Source of the DNA: Candidatus Peregrinibacteria bacterium
GTDB lineage: Bacteria; Patescibacteriota; Gracilibacteria; UBA1369; LOWO2-01-FULL-3
Reading direction: 5' to 3'
Assembly (NCBI GenBank): GCA_030688025.1
Contig: JAUYJL010000010.1
Coordinates: forward strand, 1-64,000
DNA: 64,000 bases
The notes beneath the pieces were generated by a model. The model made no database searches. It was not told where the DNA came from and worked only from the letters and a program-made list of their open reading frames with translations. The translations under genes and the position numbers were made by a program. Below are positions 9,095-17,300 of this stretch, one piece after another (the stretch's first letter is position 1; each line of letters begins with the position of its first letter).

Positions 9095-9697
9095 TTATTG
9101 AATAGTAATCCAGAATCCCATTTCTCCGCGATTTCTTCTATATGTTACTGCTGACTTTATATTTATCACGATTCCTTTTGAAGCAAGCATTCCAGGCAGT
9201 CTCCGTATGATTTCCTCTATCTTTTCCGGAGTGAGGTCAATATTGTCATCAGATTCCATAAGAAGCATTTCGTATATTTCATTTATTGAAAGCCTTTTTT
9301 CTTTAATTTGTGTCGTCAGGATAAGAATTTTCGCAACCTTGGTTACGTCAGAAGAATTGCTAAACATTGTTCTTATCGCATTGAATACGCTTATTCTTGT
9401 TCGGACGCGTTTCACTTTTGGTTGTTCCGGAGGAGTAGGGTCTGCCTCTGGAATTTTTCTGGCCTGCATATCTTCAAGTTCTTTATCTAACGCTCTGCGT
9501 GTTTGAAGGGCTATTTCTGCCTCTTTTTTATCAGTTAGAGGCTTCGCCTCCGCAGGCGGCACTACTTCCATCACAGCCAATGCTCCTTCAGCTGTTAGCG
9601 TCCCATCTTCCACCATTTGCCTTAACTCTGCATGTTCTTCCGCTAAAAGTTGAGGGGGGATGATTATTCTTTTTAATTGTATACCTTCTGATGCCAT
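9095..9697 (-). CDS. Hypothetical protein, 200 aa
   Basis: Unknown. Residues about 55-100 are charged and Pro-rich, probably a linker. Residues about 100-200 look like a compact helical domain, with an alternating pattern that could be a winged helix ending in a GFWITI strand. No membrane segment or signal peptide. It converges on the PLP enzyme with 14 bp between stops. Confidence 0.65.
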   Translation of the reverse strand: MASEGIQLKRIIIPPQLLAEEHAELRQMVEDGTLTAEGALAVMEVVPPAEAKPLTDKKEAEIALQTRRALDKELEDMQARKIPEADPTPPEQPKVKRVRTRISVFNAIRTMFSNSSDVTKVAKILILTTQIKEKRLSINEIYEMLLMESDDNIDLTPEKIEEIIRRLPGMLASKGIVINIKSAVTYRRNRGEMGFWITIQ

Positions 9698-9755
9698 TTT
9701 AACTTTAAAATAAGAACATATTCTAATGTATTTGACTTAGAAAGTAAAATATTCT

Positions 9756-9800
9756 CAGAAAAAAGCTGCCGAACCTTTCAGGCTCGCCAGCTTTTTTCTG
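9756..9800 (-). terminator. Strong intrinsic terminator, probably the original tRNA-His terminator
   Basis: A long hairpin (AGAAAAAAGCTG pairing with CAGCTTTTTTCT, with inner CGAGCC/GGTTCG) ends in a T run on the minus strand; because the stem ends are A/T runs it could work in both directions. Read on the minus strand it directly follows ACTCACCCCA at 9808-9799, which is the exact 3' end of tRNA-His including CCA. It therefore looks like the terminator that once followed tRNA-His (11293-11370) before an island separated them. Confidence 0.75.
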
Positions 9801-9808
9801 GGGTGAGT

Positions 9809-9983
9809 TAATAATACTGGTACAGTTAAATTACGGTAATGTAAGGGATTAATTGCTACGATGCATGGGTTGGATAAACCTATTTTCACAATATCCAACC
9901 TATCTAAATTACAGTAAGAGTTCTCTATATTTAAAATTCTCTTCTAAATGTTAATTCATTATGCTAATTTTTAACAAATACCA
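9809..9983. promoter_or_regulatory. fic upstream region with operator-like palindrome
   Basis: No gene is visible. GGTTGGAT (9868-9875) pairs with ATCCAACC (9893-9900) around a 17-bp spacer. Two similar half-sites, TTAAATTACGGTAA near 9826 and CTAAATTACAGTAAG near 9905, flank it. Such symmetry fits an operator or a leader hairpin. fic starts at 9984. Confidence 0.4.
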
Positions 9984-11072
9984 ATGAACGATCCTCAAAT
10001 GTTTAATCCAAAAAAACCGAACAATCAGCTTCCACTACTACCAACAGACTTCAATTACGACAACGTGGCCATTCTGAAGCAAGTGAATCTTTCGAACATT
10101 GCCTTAGCGAAAGTTAATGCACTTGCCGGTCGCTTGCCTGATAGCATCTTGCTAGTTAGCCCGTTATTAGTGCGTGAATCTGTAGCTAGTAGCCAAATAG
10201 AAAATATAAATACTACGGTGTTTGAAGTCTTTGAGGCCGAAGTTATGTCAGAAAAGAAAAAAGGCCCTGCCAAAGAAGTTTTAAACTATCGTGATGCCAT
10301 CTTCGCAGGTTTAGATTTAGTGAAAAAACGTGGCATTTTAACCACTAACGATTTCGTAAAAATTCAATCCATCGTTGAACCAAACAAACATGGCATTCGT
10401 AAACTAGGGGTTAAAATAATGAATGATTTAACCAAAGAAATCCTTTACACGCCACCAGAAGGAGAAACCCATATTAGGGATTTTTTAGCTAACGTTGAGG
10501 AATTTATAAACAAGGATGATGACGGAATTGACCCATTAGTAAAGTCAGCCGTTTTTCATTACCAGTTTGAGTCCATTCATCCATTCCTTGATGGGAACGG
10601 ACGTGTTGGCAGAATTCTAATCATACTATATCTCATCATGGCGAAACGGCTGGATTTACCAGTCTTATTTCTCAGTGGATATATTATGAAACACAAGAAG
10701 TCTTACTATGAATGCCTTCACAAGGCCAATTCTAAAGGCGATTTGCTTGATGTCATAATGTTTATGTTGAGAGCTATTGAAGAGCAAGCAGAAGCTACGG
10801 TGATAACGATACAAAAGATCGAAGTTTTAATGAATAAGTTTAAATCCGTTCTTGCCAAGAAAACTGTTTTTTACAGCCACGAGTTGATTCAGCTGTTGTT
10901 CTCCAAGCCATTCATGACAATAGACTATCTACAGGGGAATATGGGCTTCTCAGCACGTCAAACGGCTTCAAAGTATTTAACCGAAATGGTAAAACTTGGA
11001 TTGTTTCAGTCTAAAAAAATAGGGAAGTCCAAATTCTTTTACTCTAAAGAATTTCTAAAACTATTGTCGTAA
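9984..11072 (+). CDS. Fic-domain protein (AMP transferase type) with C-terminal HTH
   Basis: 362 residues. The catalytic Fic motif HPFLDGNGRVGR is complete at residues 199-210, with the catalytic His at 199. An N-terminal inhibitory helix motif (SSQIENINT, about residues 71-79) is of the S-x-x-x-E-N type that blocks ATP gamma-phosphate binding in class II Fic proteins. The last about 65 residues resemble a winged helix, as in many bacterial Fic proteins. Fic enzymes transfer AMP from ATP to protein hydroxyls. Codon choice appears more T-rich than in flanking housekeeping genes. Together with the recombinase remnant and the tRNA-end repeat this points to horizontal acquisition. Confidence 0.92.
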   Translation: MNDPQMFNPKKPNNQLPLLPTDFNYDNVAILKQVNLSNIALAKVNALAGRLPDSILLVSPLLVRESVASSQIENINTTVFEVFEAEVMSEKKKGPAKEVLNYRDAIFAGLDLVKKRGILTTNDFVKIQSIVEPNKHGIRKLGVKIMNDLTKEILYTPPEGETHIRDFLANVEEFINKDDDGIDPLVKSAVFHYQFESIHPFLDGNGRVGRILIILYLIMAKRLDLPVLFLSGYIMKHKKSYYECLHKANSKGDLLDVIMFMLRAIEEQAEATVITIQKIEVLMNKFKSVLAKKTVFYSHELIQLLFSKPFMTIDYLQGNMGFSARQTASKYLTEMVKLGLFQSKKIGKSKFFYSKEFLKLLS

Positions 11073-11079
11073 GTCATGT

Positions 11080-11173
11080 TAACTCAATTAACACGAAAGT
11101 GTTTACATGTTAATTGTAACCACGTATAATTAACACGTACTGGCCAATATGTTAATCCAATTAACATATTGGC
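11080..11173. repeat. Cluster of TTAAC/GTTAA palindromes
   Basis: After fic there are several overlapping palindromes built on GTTAA/TTAAC: one at 11080-11092, one around ACATGTTAATTGTAA, and a 14-bp perfect hairpin with a 3-nt loop at 11143-11173. None has a T run, so they are not simple terminators. The last leads straight into the recombinase remnant. They could be recombinase core or operator sites. Confidence 0.5.
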
Positions 11174-11279
11174 AATCCTGCTCGCAAGAGTCTCAACCGA
11201 AGAACAAGACACGGAAGAACCATTTAACGAAAGAACGATGTATCTTTGTAGCTTGTCGTTCCAAAAACGGCTTCCGTAA
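11169..11279 (+). pseudogene. Serine recombinase (resolvase) N-terminal remnant
   Basis: From TTG at 11169 a 36-codon frame reads LAILLARVSTEEQD and then loses similarity. ARVSTEEQ is the typical start of the catalytic domain of serine recombinases and resolvases, where the Ser is nucleophilic. The rest of the protein is missing, so this is a truncated relic. It points towards tRNA-His and sits at the island edge. Confidence 0.6.
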
Positions 11280-11284
11280 GCCGT
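11261..11284 (-). terminator. Terminator now serving tRNA-His
   Basis: On the minus strand ACGGCTT, loop ACGG, AAGCCGT is followed by TTTTTGG, nine bases after the tRNA CCA end. It overlaps the end of the recombinase remnant, so it came with the island. Confidence 0.7.
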
Positions 11285-11292
11285 AAAATCAA

Positions 11293-11370
11293 TGGGGTGA
11301 GTGATGGGGCTCGAACCCACGACCCTCTGGACCACAACCAGATGCTCTAACCAGCTGAGCTACACTCACC
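11293..11370 (-). tRNA. tRNA-His (GTG)
   Basis: Complete cloverleaf on the minus strand: acceptor GTGAGTG/CACTCAC with the extra 5' G (G-1) opposite C73 that marks histidine tRNA, D arm AGCTCAGCTGGTTAGAGC, anticodon loop TTGTGGT with anticodon GTG, T arm GGGTTCGAGCCCC. CCA is encoded. A promoter-like TTGTGT/TAAGAT pair with 17-bp spacing lies upstream on the minus strand (about 11393-11421). It is the integration site of the fic island. Confidence 0.95.
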
Positions 11371-11444
11371 ACGTGCGTTTCAACGCAAAAACAATCTTAA
11401 ACATTGCGGCAGGAAAACACAAGTGAATCAGTGAACTATTTTAA

Positions 11445-11537
11445 GATGTCAGGCTCGAGGCTGGAGAAAATTTTGACCGCAGTGTGCTATAAGTACATGA
11501 GGATCAAAATTTTCCGACAACAAAGAGAATGGCATCT
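11445..11537. other. Long imperfect inverted repeat of unknown role
   Basis: GGAGAAAATTTTGACC and GGATCAAAATTTTCC form a long stem with a loop of about 30 nt. An outer pairing AAGATG/CATCTT brings the whole 93 bp into one structure. No reading frame is visible. The gap 11371-11790 contains this structure, a candidate small RNA and their promoters. Confidence 0.5.
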
Positions 11538-11548
11538 TTAAACTAGTC

Positions 11549-11667
11549 CAAAAAAGAAAAACTCCTCCCACTTGGGGAAGAGCTTCTTAACAGACTTAGG
11601 AGTACCAACGCCCTAGAAAAGCCTTAATATCCTAACCTATCAAATGAATCGCCGAGGCGACTCAACA
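11549..11667 (-). ncRNA. Candidate small structured RNA, about 115 nt
   Basis: A good promoter (11673-11700, minus strand) is followed by a stretch with no ORF and an intrinsic terminator (CTCTTCCC/GGGAGGAG stem at about 11562-11583, then TTTTTCTTTTTT). The body contains a hairpin GAGTCGC-CTCG-GCGATTC and a longer-range pairing TTAGGA/TCCTAA. It does not resemble tmRNA, 6S, SRP or RNase P RNA as far as I can tell. It lies antisense to nothing obvious. Confidence 0.5.
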
Positions 11668-11672
11668 AACGA

Positions 11673-11700
11673 ATTATACGTACTCTGTGAAAAAATGCAA
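11673..11700 (-). promoter_or_regulatory. Promoter of the candidate small RNA
   Basis: On the minus strand TTGCAT (11700-11695) and TATAAT (11678-11673) are separated by 16 bp. Confidence 0.6.
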
Positions 11701-11829
11701 GAGAATTATTATTTCAACAATAAACAAGTATCAATCTTATCCCAAAAAACAGAACTATTCCCGTATTGACAATGTCACTACGCACCTGCTATAATGGAAA
11801 CAGTTTTAAATTTAATTAATCAAATTTTT

Positions 11830-12111
11830 ATGTCTACAATTCAGGTACGTATCGACGAAAAAACGAAAAAATCTGCAAAAAAAGTGTTGGACAGTATCGG
11901 CATGGACATGAGTAGTGCCGTGAAAATCTATTTTAAACAAATCATTCTTACTCGAGGAATTCCGTTCCAGGTTTTGACCGAAAACGGGCTTACCCTAGAG
12001 CAGGAGAGGGAGATATTGAAAGCTTCTGATGAGGCGAAAAGGGGGATAAATGTAAGCGGGCCTTTTGAAACCGCAGCAGAACTAAAAGCTCATTTAGACA
12101 GCCTGAAATGA
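11830..12111 (+). CDS. RelB/DinJ-family antitoxin
   Basis: The protein starts MSTIQVRIDEKTKKSAKKVL, a ribbon-helix-helix DNA-binding N-terminus typical of RelB/DinJ; residues about 25-50 continue with the family pattern (GMDMSSAVKIYFKQI...GIPF). The C-terminal half would wrap the toxin. The ATG at 11830 is preferred over an upstream in-frame ATG at 11794 because the RHH domain begins there. The stop overlaps the toxin start in ATGA, so translation is coupled. These antitoxins usually repress their own operon. Confidence 0.88.
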   Translation: MSTIQVRIDEKTKKSAKKVLDSIGMDMSSAVKIYFKQIILTRGIPFQVLTENGLTLEQEREILKASDEAKRGINVSGPFETAAELKAHLDSLK

Positions 12112-12368
12112 TTTTAAAATTACACAAACAATTCAATAAATCGTATGAAAAGCTGACTCCGAAATTGAAGCAAAAAGCGGATTTCGTAATGCAGTGTTTT
12201 CGCTTAAATCCCCTCGATCCATCATTGCAAAATCATCCACTCCACGGCGAAATGTCCGGCAAACGGGCAATCTCGGTCACGGGGGACGTTCGCATAATCT
12301 TCGAAGAACACGACGACTACATTTTGGTCATCATGTTGGATATCGGCACTCACAATCAGGTTTACTGA
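12108..12368 (+). CDS. YafQ/RelE-family mRNA interferase toxin
   Basis: 86 residues with the RelE-superfamily fold signature: an N-terminal helical hairpin, LQNHPLHGEMSGKRAISVTG at about residues 45-64, GDVRIIFE, and the C-terminal DIGTHNQVY typical of YafQ-type toxins. Family members cut mRNA on the ribosome. It overlaps the antitoxin by 4 bp. Catalytic His and Tyr positions appear present at the C-terminus, so it may be active. Confidence 0.9.
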   Translation: MILKLHKQFNKSYEKLTPKLKQKADFVMQCFRLNPLDPSLQNHPLHGEMSGKRAISVTGDVRIIFEEHDDYILVIMLDIGTHNQVY

Positions 12369-12415
12369 TAAAACGAAAACAGCAAAAAACGTGATCTGTC
12401 TTCCACAAAGCCCGC

Positions 12416-12706
12416 CTATTTCTTGTATTTATTGATCTCTATCTGAGCCAATTTTTCCGCCATCACTTTGTATTTTAATTCGACTCTTTGTCTTTTTTTA
12501 TCATTTTTTTCGAGTGCGGTTTTTTCTTCAATAAATGTGTCAAAAAGCGCATCCACTTGCGCTTCCTCCATTACAGGTAAAAGCGTCTCGACCATAGTTT
12601 TTGTATGCTGGTCGATTGTAGAAGTTTTGAGTAGGCCAACGATTCTATTTTTTTTATTTGCGAGTGTATTCATAGAGTGGGGGAGTAATGTACCATCACG
12701 CGACAT
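12416..12706 (-). CDS. Small hypothetical protein, last gene of the giant-protein operon
   Basis: 96 residues, charged and helical, with a Lys-rich C-terminus. Not recognised. Its start overlaps the end of the upstream gene (12696-13712) by 11 bp, which argues for a real, translationally coupled gene. It shares a short IVGLLKTS stretch with the 338-aa neighbour, possibly by chance. Confidence 0.6.
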   Translation of the reverse strand: MSRDGTLLPHSMNTLANKKNRIVGLLKTSTIDQHTKTMVETLLPVMEEAQVDALFDTFIEEKTALEKNDKKRQRVELKYKVMAEKLAQIEINKYKK

Positions 12707-13712
12707 TCGCCGCGCCTTCTGTTTTTCCTGTAAAAATTCCGATCATTCTATCAAGATCATTCGCATCAACAAGTGAAACAAGTTCCGCGAGTTGATTAGT
12801 CGTCAATTGATCAGGTTTTTTTTGAATCATGTCGTGAACAAAATCTACGATTTTGGAGATGCTGTCCTCAGATGTGGACGGGAAAATACATTTTTTATAC
12901 TGCAGAGAAATCTGTTTTTTTTCATCATCAGTCAAAGACTCTTTTTGAAAAAGCTTCATCGTATCCATAAATACAGACTTGACGGCACTGCCCTTCCCTC
13001 CGACAAGGCTTGATAGACCTCCGATCACATCAATTTCAATATCAATCCCAAACGCTTCAGCCAATGCTTTTGCTTTTAATCGATCAGATGAAAAGTCCGG
13101 CTTCAAAACCTTCAAAACCGAAGTCTTCAAAAGTCCCACTATAGGATATTCCGAGCTATCAGACGCTTTTGAAATCTGTGCAAGTGCGGCCGCAAGTTTG
13201 TCTTTGTCAGGATATTTGATTTTCAACGCTTTCAATGTAGAAAGCGCGGTCGCCGCAACTGCCTTAAATTCATCAAGGTCGAGCCGATCCGTCGAACCTT
13301 CTTTTGCGGCTTTTGTGAGTTTATCCAAGCCTTTTCCGGCGTGTATTTGTTGCTCGGGACTTAAAGCTTTTTTTGATGTAACTCCCAGAACAAGAGCTTC
13401 TTTATATGCATCCGCATCAGCTTTTTCCACTTTTGTTTCATCAAGTTTCACAGCCGTAGTCGCATCTTTAATAACTTCTTCGGTAGTTTTTTTCGCGGCA
13501 TCTTGCGCCTCTTTCGAGATGTCTCCTTTTTCTCCAGCAAGCTTAGCCATCTCTTCCGAAAATTTACTGAAAAATATCCCAATTTTATCCATCCAACCCT
13601 TGTCCTTCGACTCACTCGCCGCCTTCCACGCCTCTGAAAAAGATGGTCCAAATTTCTTAATAAAATCCATTGGATTACCTATTGCTTCTTTAATGGTGTC
13701 GAGTCCGAGCAT
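12696..13712 (-). CDS. Hypothetical protein, 338 aa
   Basis: Unknown. A helical, Ala/Lys/Asp-rich soluble protein with a Trp-containing N-terminus (residues about 15-45) and no signal peptide or membrane span. Fifth gene of the minus-strand operon that starts at 24461; 12 bp after the previous gene. Confidence 0.7.
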   Translation of the reverse strand: MLGLDTIKEAIGNPMDFIKKFGPSFSEAWKAASESKDKGWMDKIGIFFSKFSEEMAKLAGEKGDISKEAQDAAKKTTEEVIKDATTAVKLDETKVEKADADAYKEALVLGVTSKKALSPEQQIHAGKGLDKLTKAAKEGSTDRLDLDEFKAVAATALSTLKALKIKYPDKDKLAAALAQISKASDSSEYPIVGLLKTSVLKVLKPDFSSDRLKAKALAEAFGIDIEIDVIGGLSSLVGGKGSAVKSVFMDTMKLFQKESLTDDEKKQISLQYKKCIFPSTSEDSISKIVDFVHDMIQKKPDQLTTNQLAELVSLVDANDLDRMIGIFTGKTEGAANVA

Positions 13713-13724
13713 GGGATGAGGAGA

Positions 13725-14258
13725 TTAAAAGTCTGTTGCTTCTTCATATTCCCCCCCAAAAGGCTGTCTTTTAGCAGGCGCAGGTTGACTATTAAAAACA
13801 GGAGCTACATTAGGATCAGGCAGAGAAGTGTCTGCTTTACTTGGATCAATTGTAGAAGCAGTTCCGCCTTGTCTTGCAGCGGCCTCTGCGGCCACAGCAT
13901 CAGCAGGTTCGGCGCTCCGAACTGGAACAGGCTGCCCATTTGGACCGATAATATATCTCGCAGCTGCGACCCTTGCGGTCGACTCAACCCTCGCTTTTAA
14001 ATTTCCTTCTCTAGACAAAGCACCATTTAAATCACCACGACAGGCCACAAGGTCTTGATCAGCAGAATCTTTTCCCACAAAATACCCTCCGCCAGCCGCC
14101 CCTAGAGCGACCAAAAGAAGAAACAGTCTATTGGCAGTAGTTCTGCTTATCGTCACAACAAGCTTATCATTTGATCGAGGCTTGCCAACAGAGGGACGAC
14201 CAACATCTGGCTCACCATCCCTACCACGAGAGTCTAAATTTGAATCTGGCCTGACCAT
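13725..14258 (-). CDS. Single-pass membrane protein, 177 aa
   Basis: A basic, Arg/Gly/Pro-rich N-terminus of about 40 residues precedes one membrane segment (LFLLLVALGAAGGGYFVG, about residues 45-62). The remainder is Ala/Pro-rich and probably extracytoplasmic; low-complexity stretches (AAEAAA, PAPAK) suggest a flexible tail. Fourth gene of the operon, 50 bp after the 1702-aa gene. Function unknown. Confidence 0.7.
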   Translation of the reverse strand: MVRPDSNLDSRGRDGEPDVGRPSVGKPRSNDKLVVTISRTTANRLFLLLVALGAAGGGYFVGKDSADQDLVACRGDLNGALSREGNLKARVESTARVAAARYIIGPNGQPVPVRSAEPADAVAAEAAARQGGTASTIDPSKADTSLPDPNVAPVFNSQPAPAKRQPFGGEYEEATDF

Positions 14259-14308
14259 GAGTACATGTTACTACAGAATTAACGGAATATTCAAGTTCAT
14301 CGATCAAA

Positions 14309-17300
14309 TTATCTTCTTTTTCTTGCCTCTTCCATCCTTTTCCTCAAAGCCCTTCTCTGTCCTTCCAAATCGGTAGGACCTTGGACTCTAGGCGCACCTT
14401 CTCCAGCACTTGGAGGAGCACCTTCTCCGGCACTTGGAGGAGCGTCAACCGGTCCGTCAAAAGTAGGAGCGGTCTTTTTTGTGCCATCTTCTCCGGCTTT
14501 AGGTTTTTCCTCAGCATCAGCCTTTTTTTTAGCCTCAGCCTTTTCCTTAGCCTTAGCCTCAGCATCAGCTTTTTCCCTAATCTTTTTAAATTTATCCGCT
14601 CTACCTCTCCCTTGTCCAAGTGCATTTTGTTCACCAGCCTTTTCTCCAGCACTTTTCCCATTTTCCACCTTCTGAGTTTCTTCTGCTTCCTCTCGTGCTT
14701 TTTCTTCCTCTTCTGCCTTAACCTCCTCAGGAGTCGGTGAACGCATATAACGATAGGCGCCGTATCCGGCACCACCTAATGCCCCCAACAATAGCGCTAT
14801 TTTTAAAACATTCATCCACTTTTTCTTTGCAGCACCTTGAACCTTAACATTTCCGGAAGCAGTCTCGGCAATAGCATCAATATTTACAATAGCATCGTTA
14901 GGATAATTTAAATATCTTAAGATTTCTTTAATCTTTGCTATTACAACGTCTGGATTATCAACAGACTCTAGGCCTAAACCTTTGATCGCTCTTTCTAGTG
15001 GCACATCTCTTAGACCCATAAACCTAAATGCATTAGCTGTTAGATCGTTAATTATTCCAAGAATAGGCCCTGACCCATGAACAAAAGATCTATTGAAGCC
15101 ATCTAGTTTTCCACCCAAATAAAGCATGTTCAAAATTGAGCTGAAATGCTGATTAGCTAATTCCTTGTTTTTAAAGTTCAATTTTGCAAAAACATCTTTT
15201 AGCATACCAAAAACATGAAACATTCTTTCTTTTACATCAGGAATAGATGCATTAGGTTTTAATCCATGAGCAGCAGTTAACCTAGCTAATTCTGCAACTA
15301 ATCTTGCTCTCTCCGCATTTAATGTAACTAGATCTCTAGCCCCAAGTGCTTCAGCAATATCATTTTGAATCTTTTGGATTTTAGCTGCATTTTGTTTATA
15401 TACATCCGAAGTCATGTCCCCTCTGGAGGCAAGATCAGTTTTCTCTCTCTCTAATCTAGGCAGTTGTGTGGTCAGAGAAGATACTTTTCCTAAAACACCA
15501 TCTATCTCAGCAATTTTTTTGGCAACAGAAACTGCTTCATTTACAGCCGCAATATCAGGATCAGAACCAAACCTAGAATCAAATTCATGTTCAAACTGAC
15601 TAGACAATCCATCATATTCTGCTCTGCGCGCGGCAGCTTCTAAAGCTTTAGGATCTTGGGCAGGCACTCCCGGTGTACTTTCTCCAGTCGCAGGAAGAGT
15701 TTTTTTAGATTCTTTCTTGTTTGCTATAAGATCCCAGAGAATAAACACTGGCCCAAAAAAGAGCTTTAGTGCACCCTTAGATAAAGTAGGGTTTTTATGC
15801 CAAGCGGACTCAGTCATTCCCTTTTTGAATTGCCTAATAAATATGGGATATATAGATGAAAAGAGCCAAGCGCCTAAGAGCCAATCCTCCCAACCTAATT
15901 CACCACCAACTCCAGCCATAAGAATCTCAGGTTTTGCTCCGATAGCTTTAGCAAATTTCTTTCCCTTCTCAGGATCTACTTTCCCTGTTGCCGCATCAAA
16001 ACCTACTTCTCGTGCAAGACCTTGTTGGTCAACAGCTACACTTGCGACAAGCTGTCCCTCGGTATTGGTAGTTCCAAAAATTCTACAGTATTGCTTCACC
16101 AAATCAGGCAAAGAAGCATAAGCCGTTTTTAATGCACTTATCTCTTCAGGCTTTATTCCAGCCTTTTCCATGTTTGCAAAAATCGAATCTTGAGATGTTG
16201 TAGCAACATCAACATCACTTAAATCTTTGAGTGCTTCCCCTGCAGTCTTAGCTTCAGGATTCATAACAACAGTTCTTGAATCTTTAGAAGCATTCGGTCT
16301 TTCCGCAATAGATTTTGCAGTAGGGGATTCAAATGCAGCCGCCACAGGTCTTTCCGCAGGCGGAGTAGCTGCTTCAGGCGAGAATACCCTAAGAACCACA
16401 GCAAGAACCTTAGCCGTAATCAATTTTCCGAGAAAATCAGATTGTTTTCTAAATAGATCCATTGGCATCTCTGATTTTCCTCTCGCAAAATCTCTCGGCG
16501 CAATGTCCAGATTACTCACTGTATCTACAACTAATTGTCTTTCTGATTGGCTCATCATTCTTTTACAAGTTTCTAAAAATTTCCTTGCTTTTCCCTCCGG
16601 TAATTCCGAAGTAAACAATAATACATCTTCCACAGTTAAAATCAAGACCTTTGCTTTTTCCATCTGAGCAAGAGCCTCATCAAAACCTCCCACCTCGAGC
16701 TTACTCTTAAGCATATTGATAAGTCCCTCTCTATCAATAAATTCACCTTTTGCGTTTTTATAAGTACCAATTAATCTTTCACGTACACCTTGTGGCAGAA
16801 ACTCAGGAACCTTTCTTGCAAGTTTTCCAACTCCGTGAAATGCACCCTTGAATCCCGCCGCCATAAGGTAAGATTTGCCATATTCAAGCAAAACGGCTTC
16901 TATGGCTCCTCTTTCTTCTTCAGAAATAGGTTTACTTCCGTCTGTAGGATGAATCTTCTCCTTTAGATATGAGCCAAGCATGATAGCCGCGGCATCAAAA
17001 TTTAAATCTACGACAAGTACACCGATAGCCTTTTGTGCAAAAGGATCTGAGATCTTACCTAAAACACCTCTGTATTGAGCACCAATAATATTAACATTCT
17101 CTATTGCTCTTCCAAATATTTGTGCAATTTCTTTTGGTAATCCACCCTTCTCCAAAGCCTCTGCCATTGCTAGAATAGCTTTCCCGGGACTTGATTTTGC
17201 TAAAGCCAAAATATTTTTGATAGATTTAGCATGTTCAGGATATTTCTTAGCAGCTGCCATCAATGCTTTAGCTTCTCCACTCACTCCCATCTTGGCAAAT

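Larger units (their letters stand above)
9799..11302. mobile_element. About 1.5-kb island inserted at the tRNA-His 3' end (fic plus recombinase remnant)
   Basis: The 10-bp sequence TGGGGTGAGT, the complement of the last bases of tRNA-His with CCA, occurs at 11293-11302 inside the tRNA and again at 9799-9808. Between the copies lie fic and a truncated serine recombinase reading frame. The left copy joins a tRNA-type terminator (9756-9800), while the resident tRNA now has a substitute terminator at 11261-11284. This is the architecture expected after integration at a tRNA 3' end. The repeat is short and the recombinase is broken, so the element is probably fixed. Confidence 0.65.
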
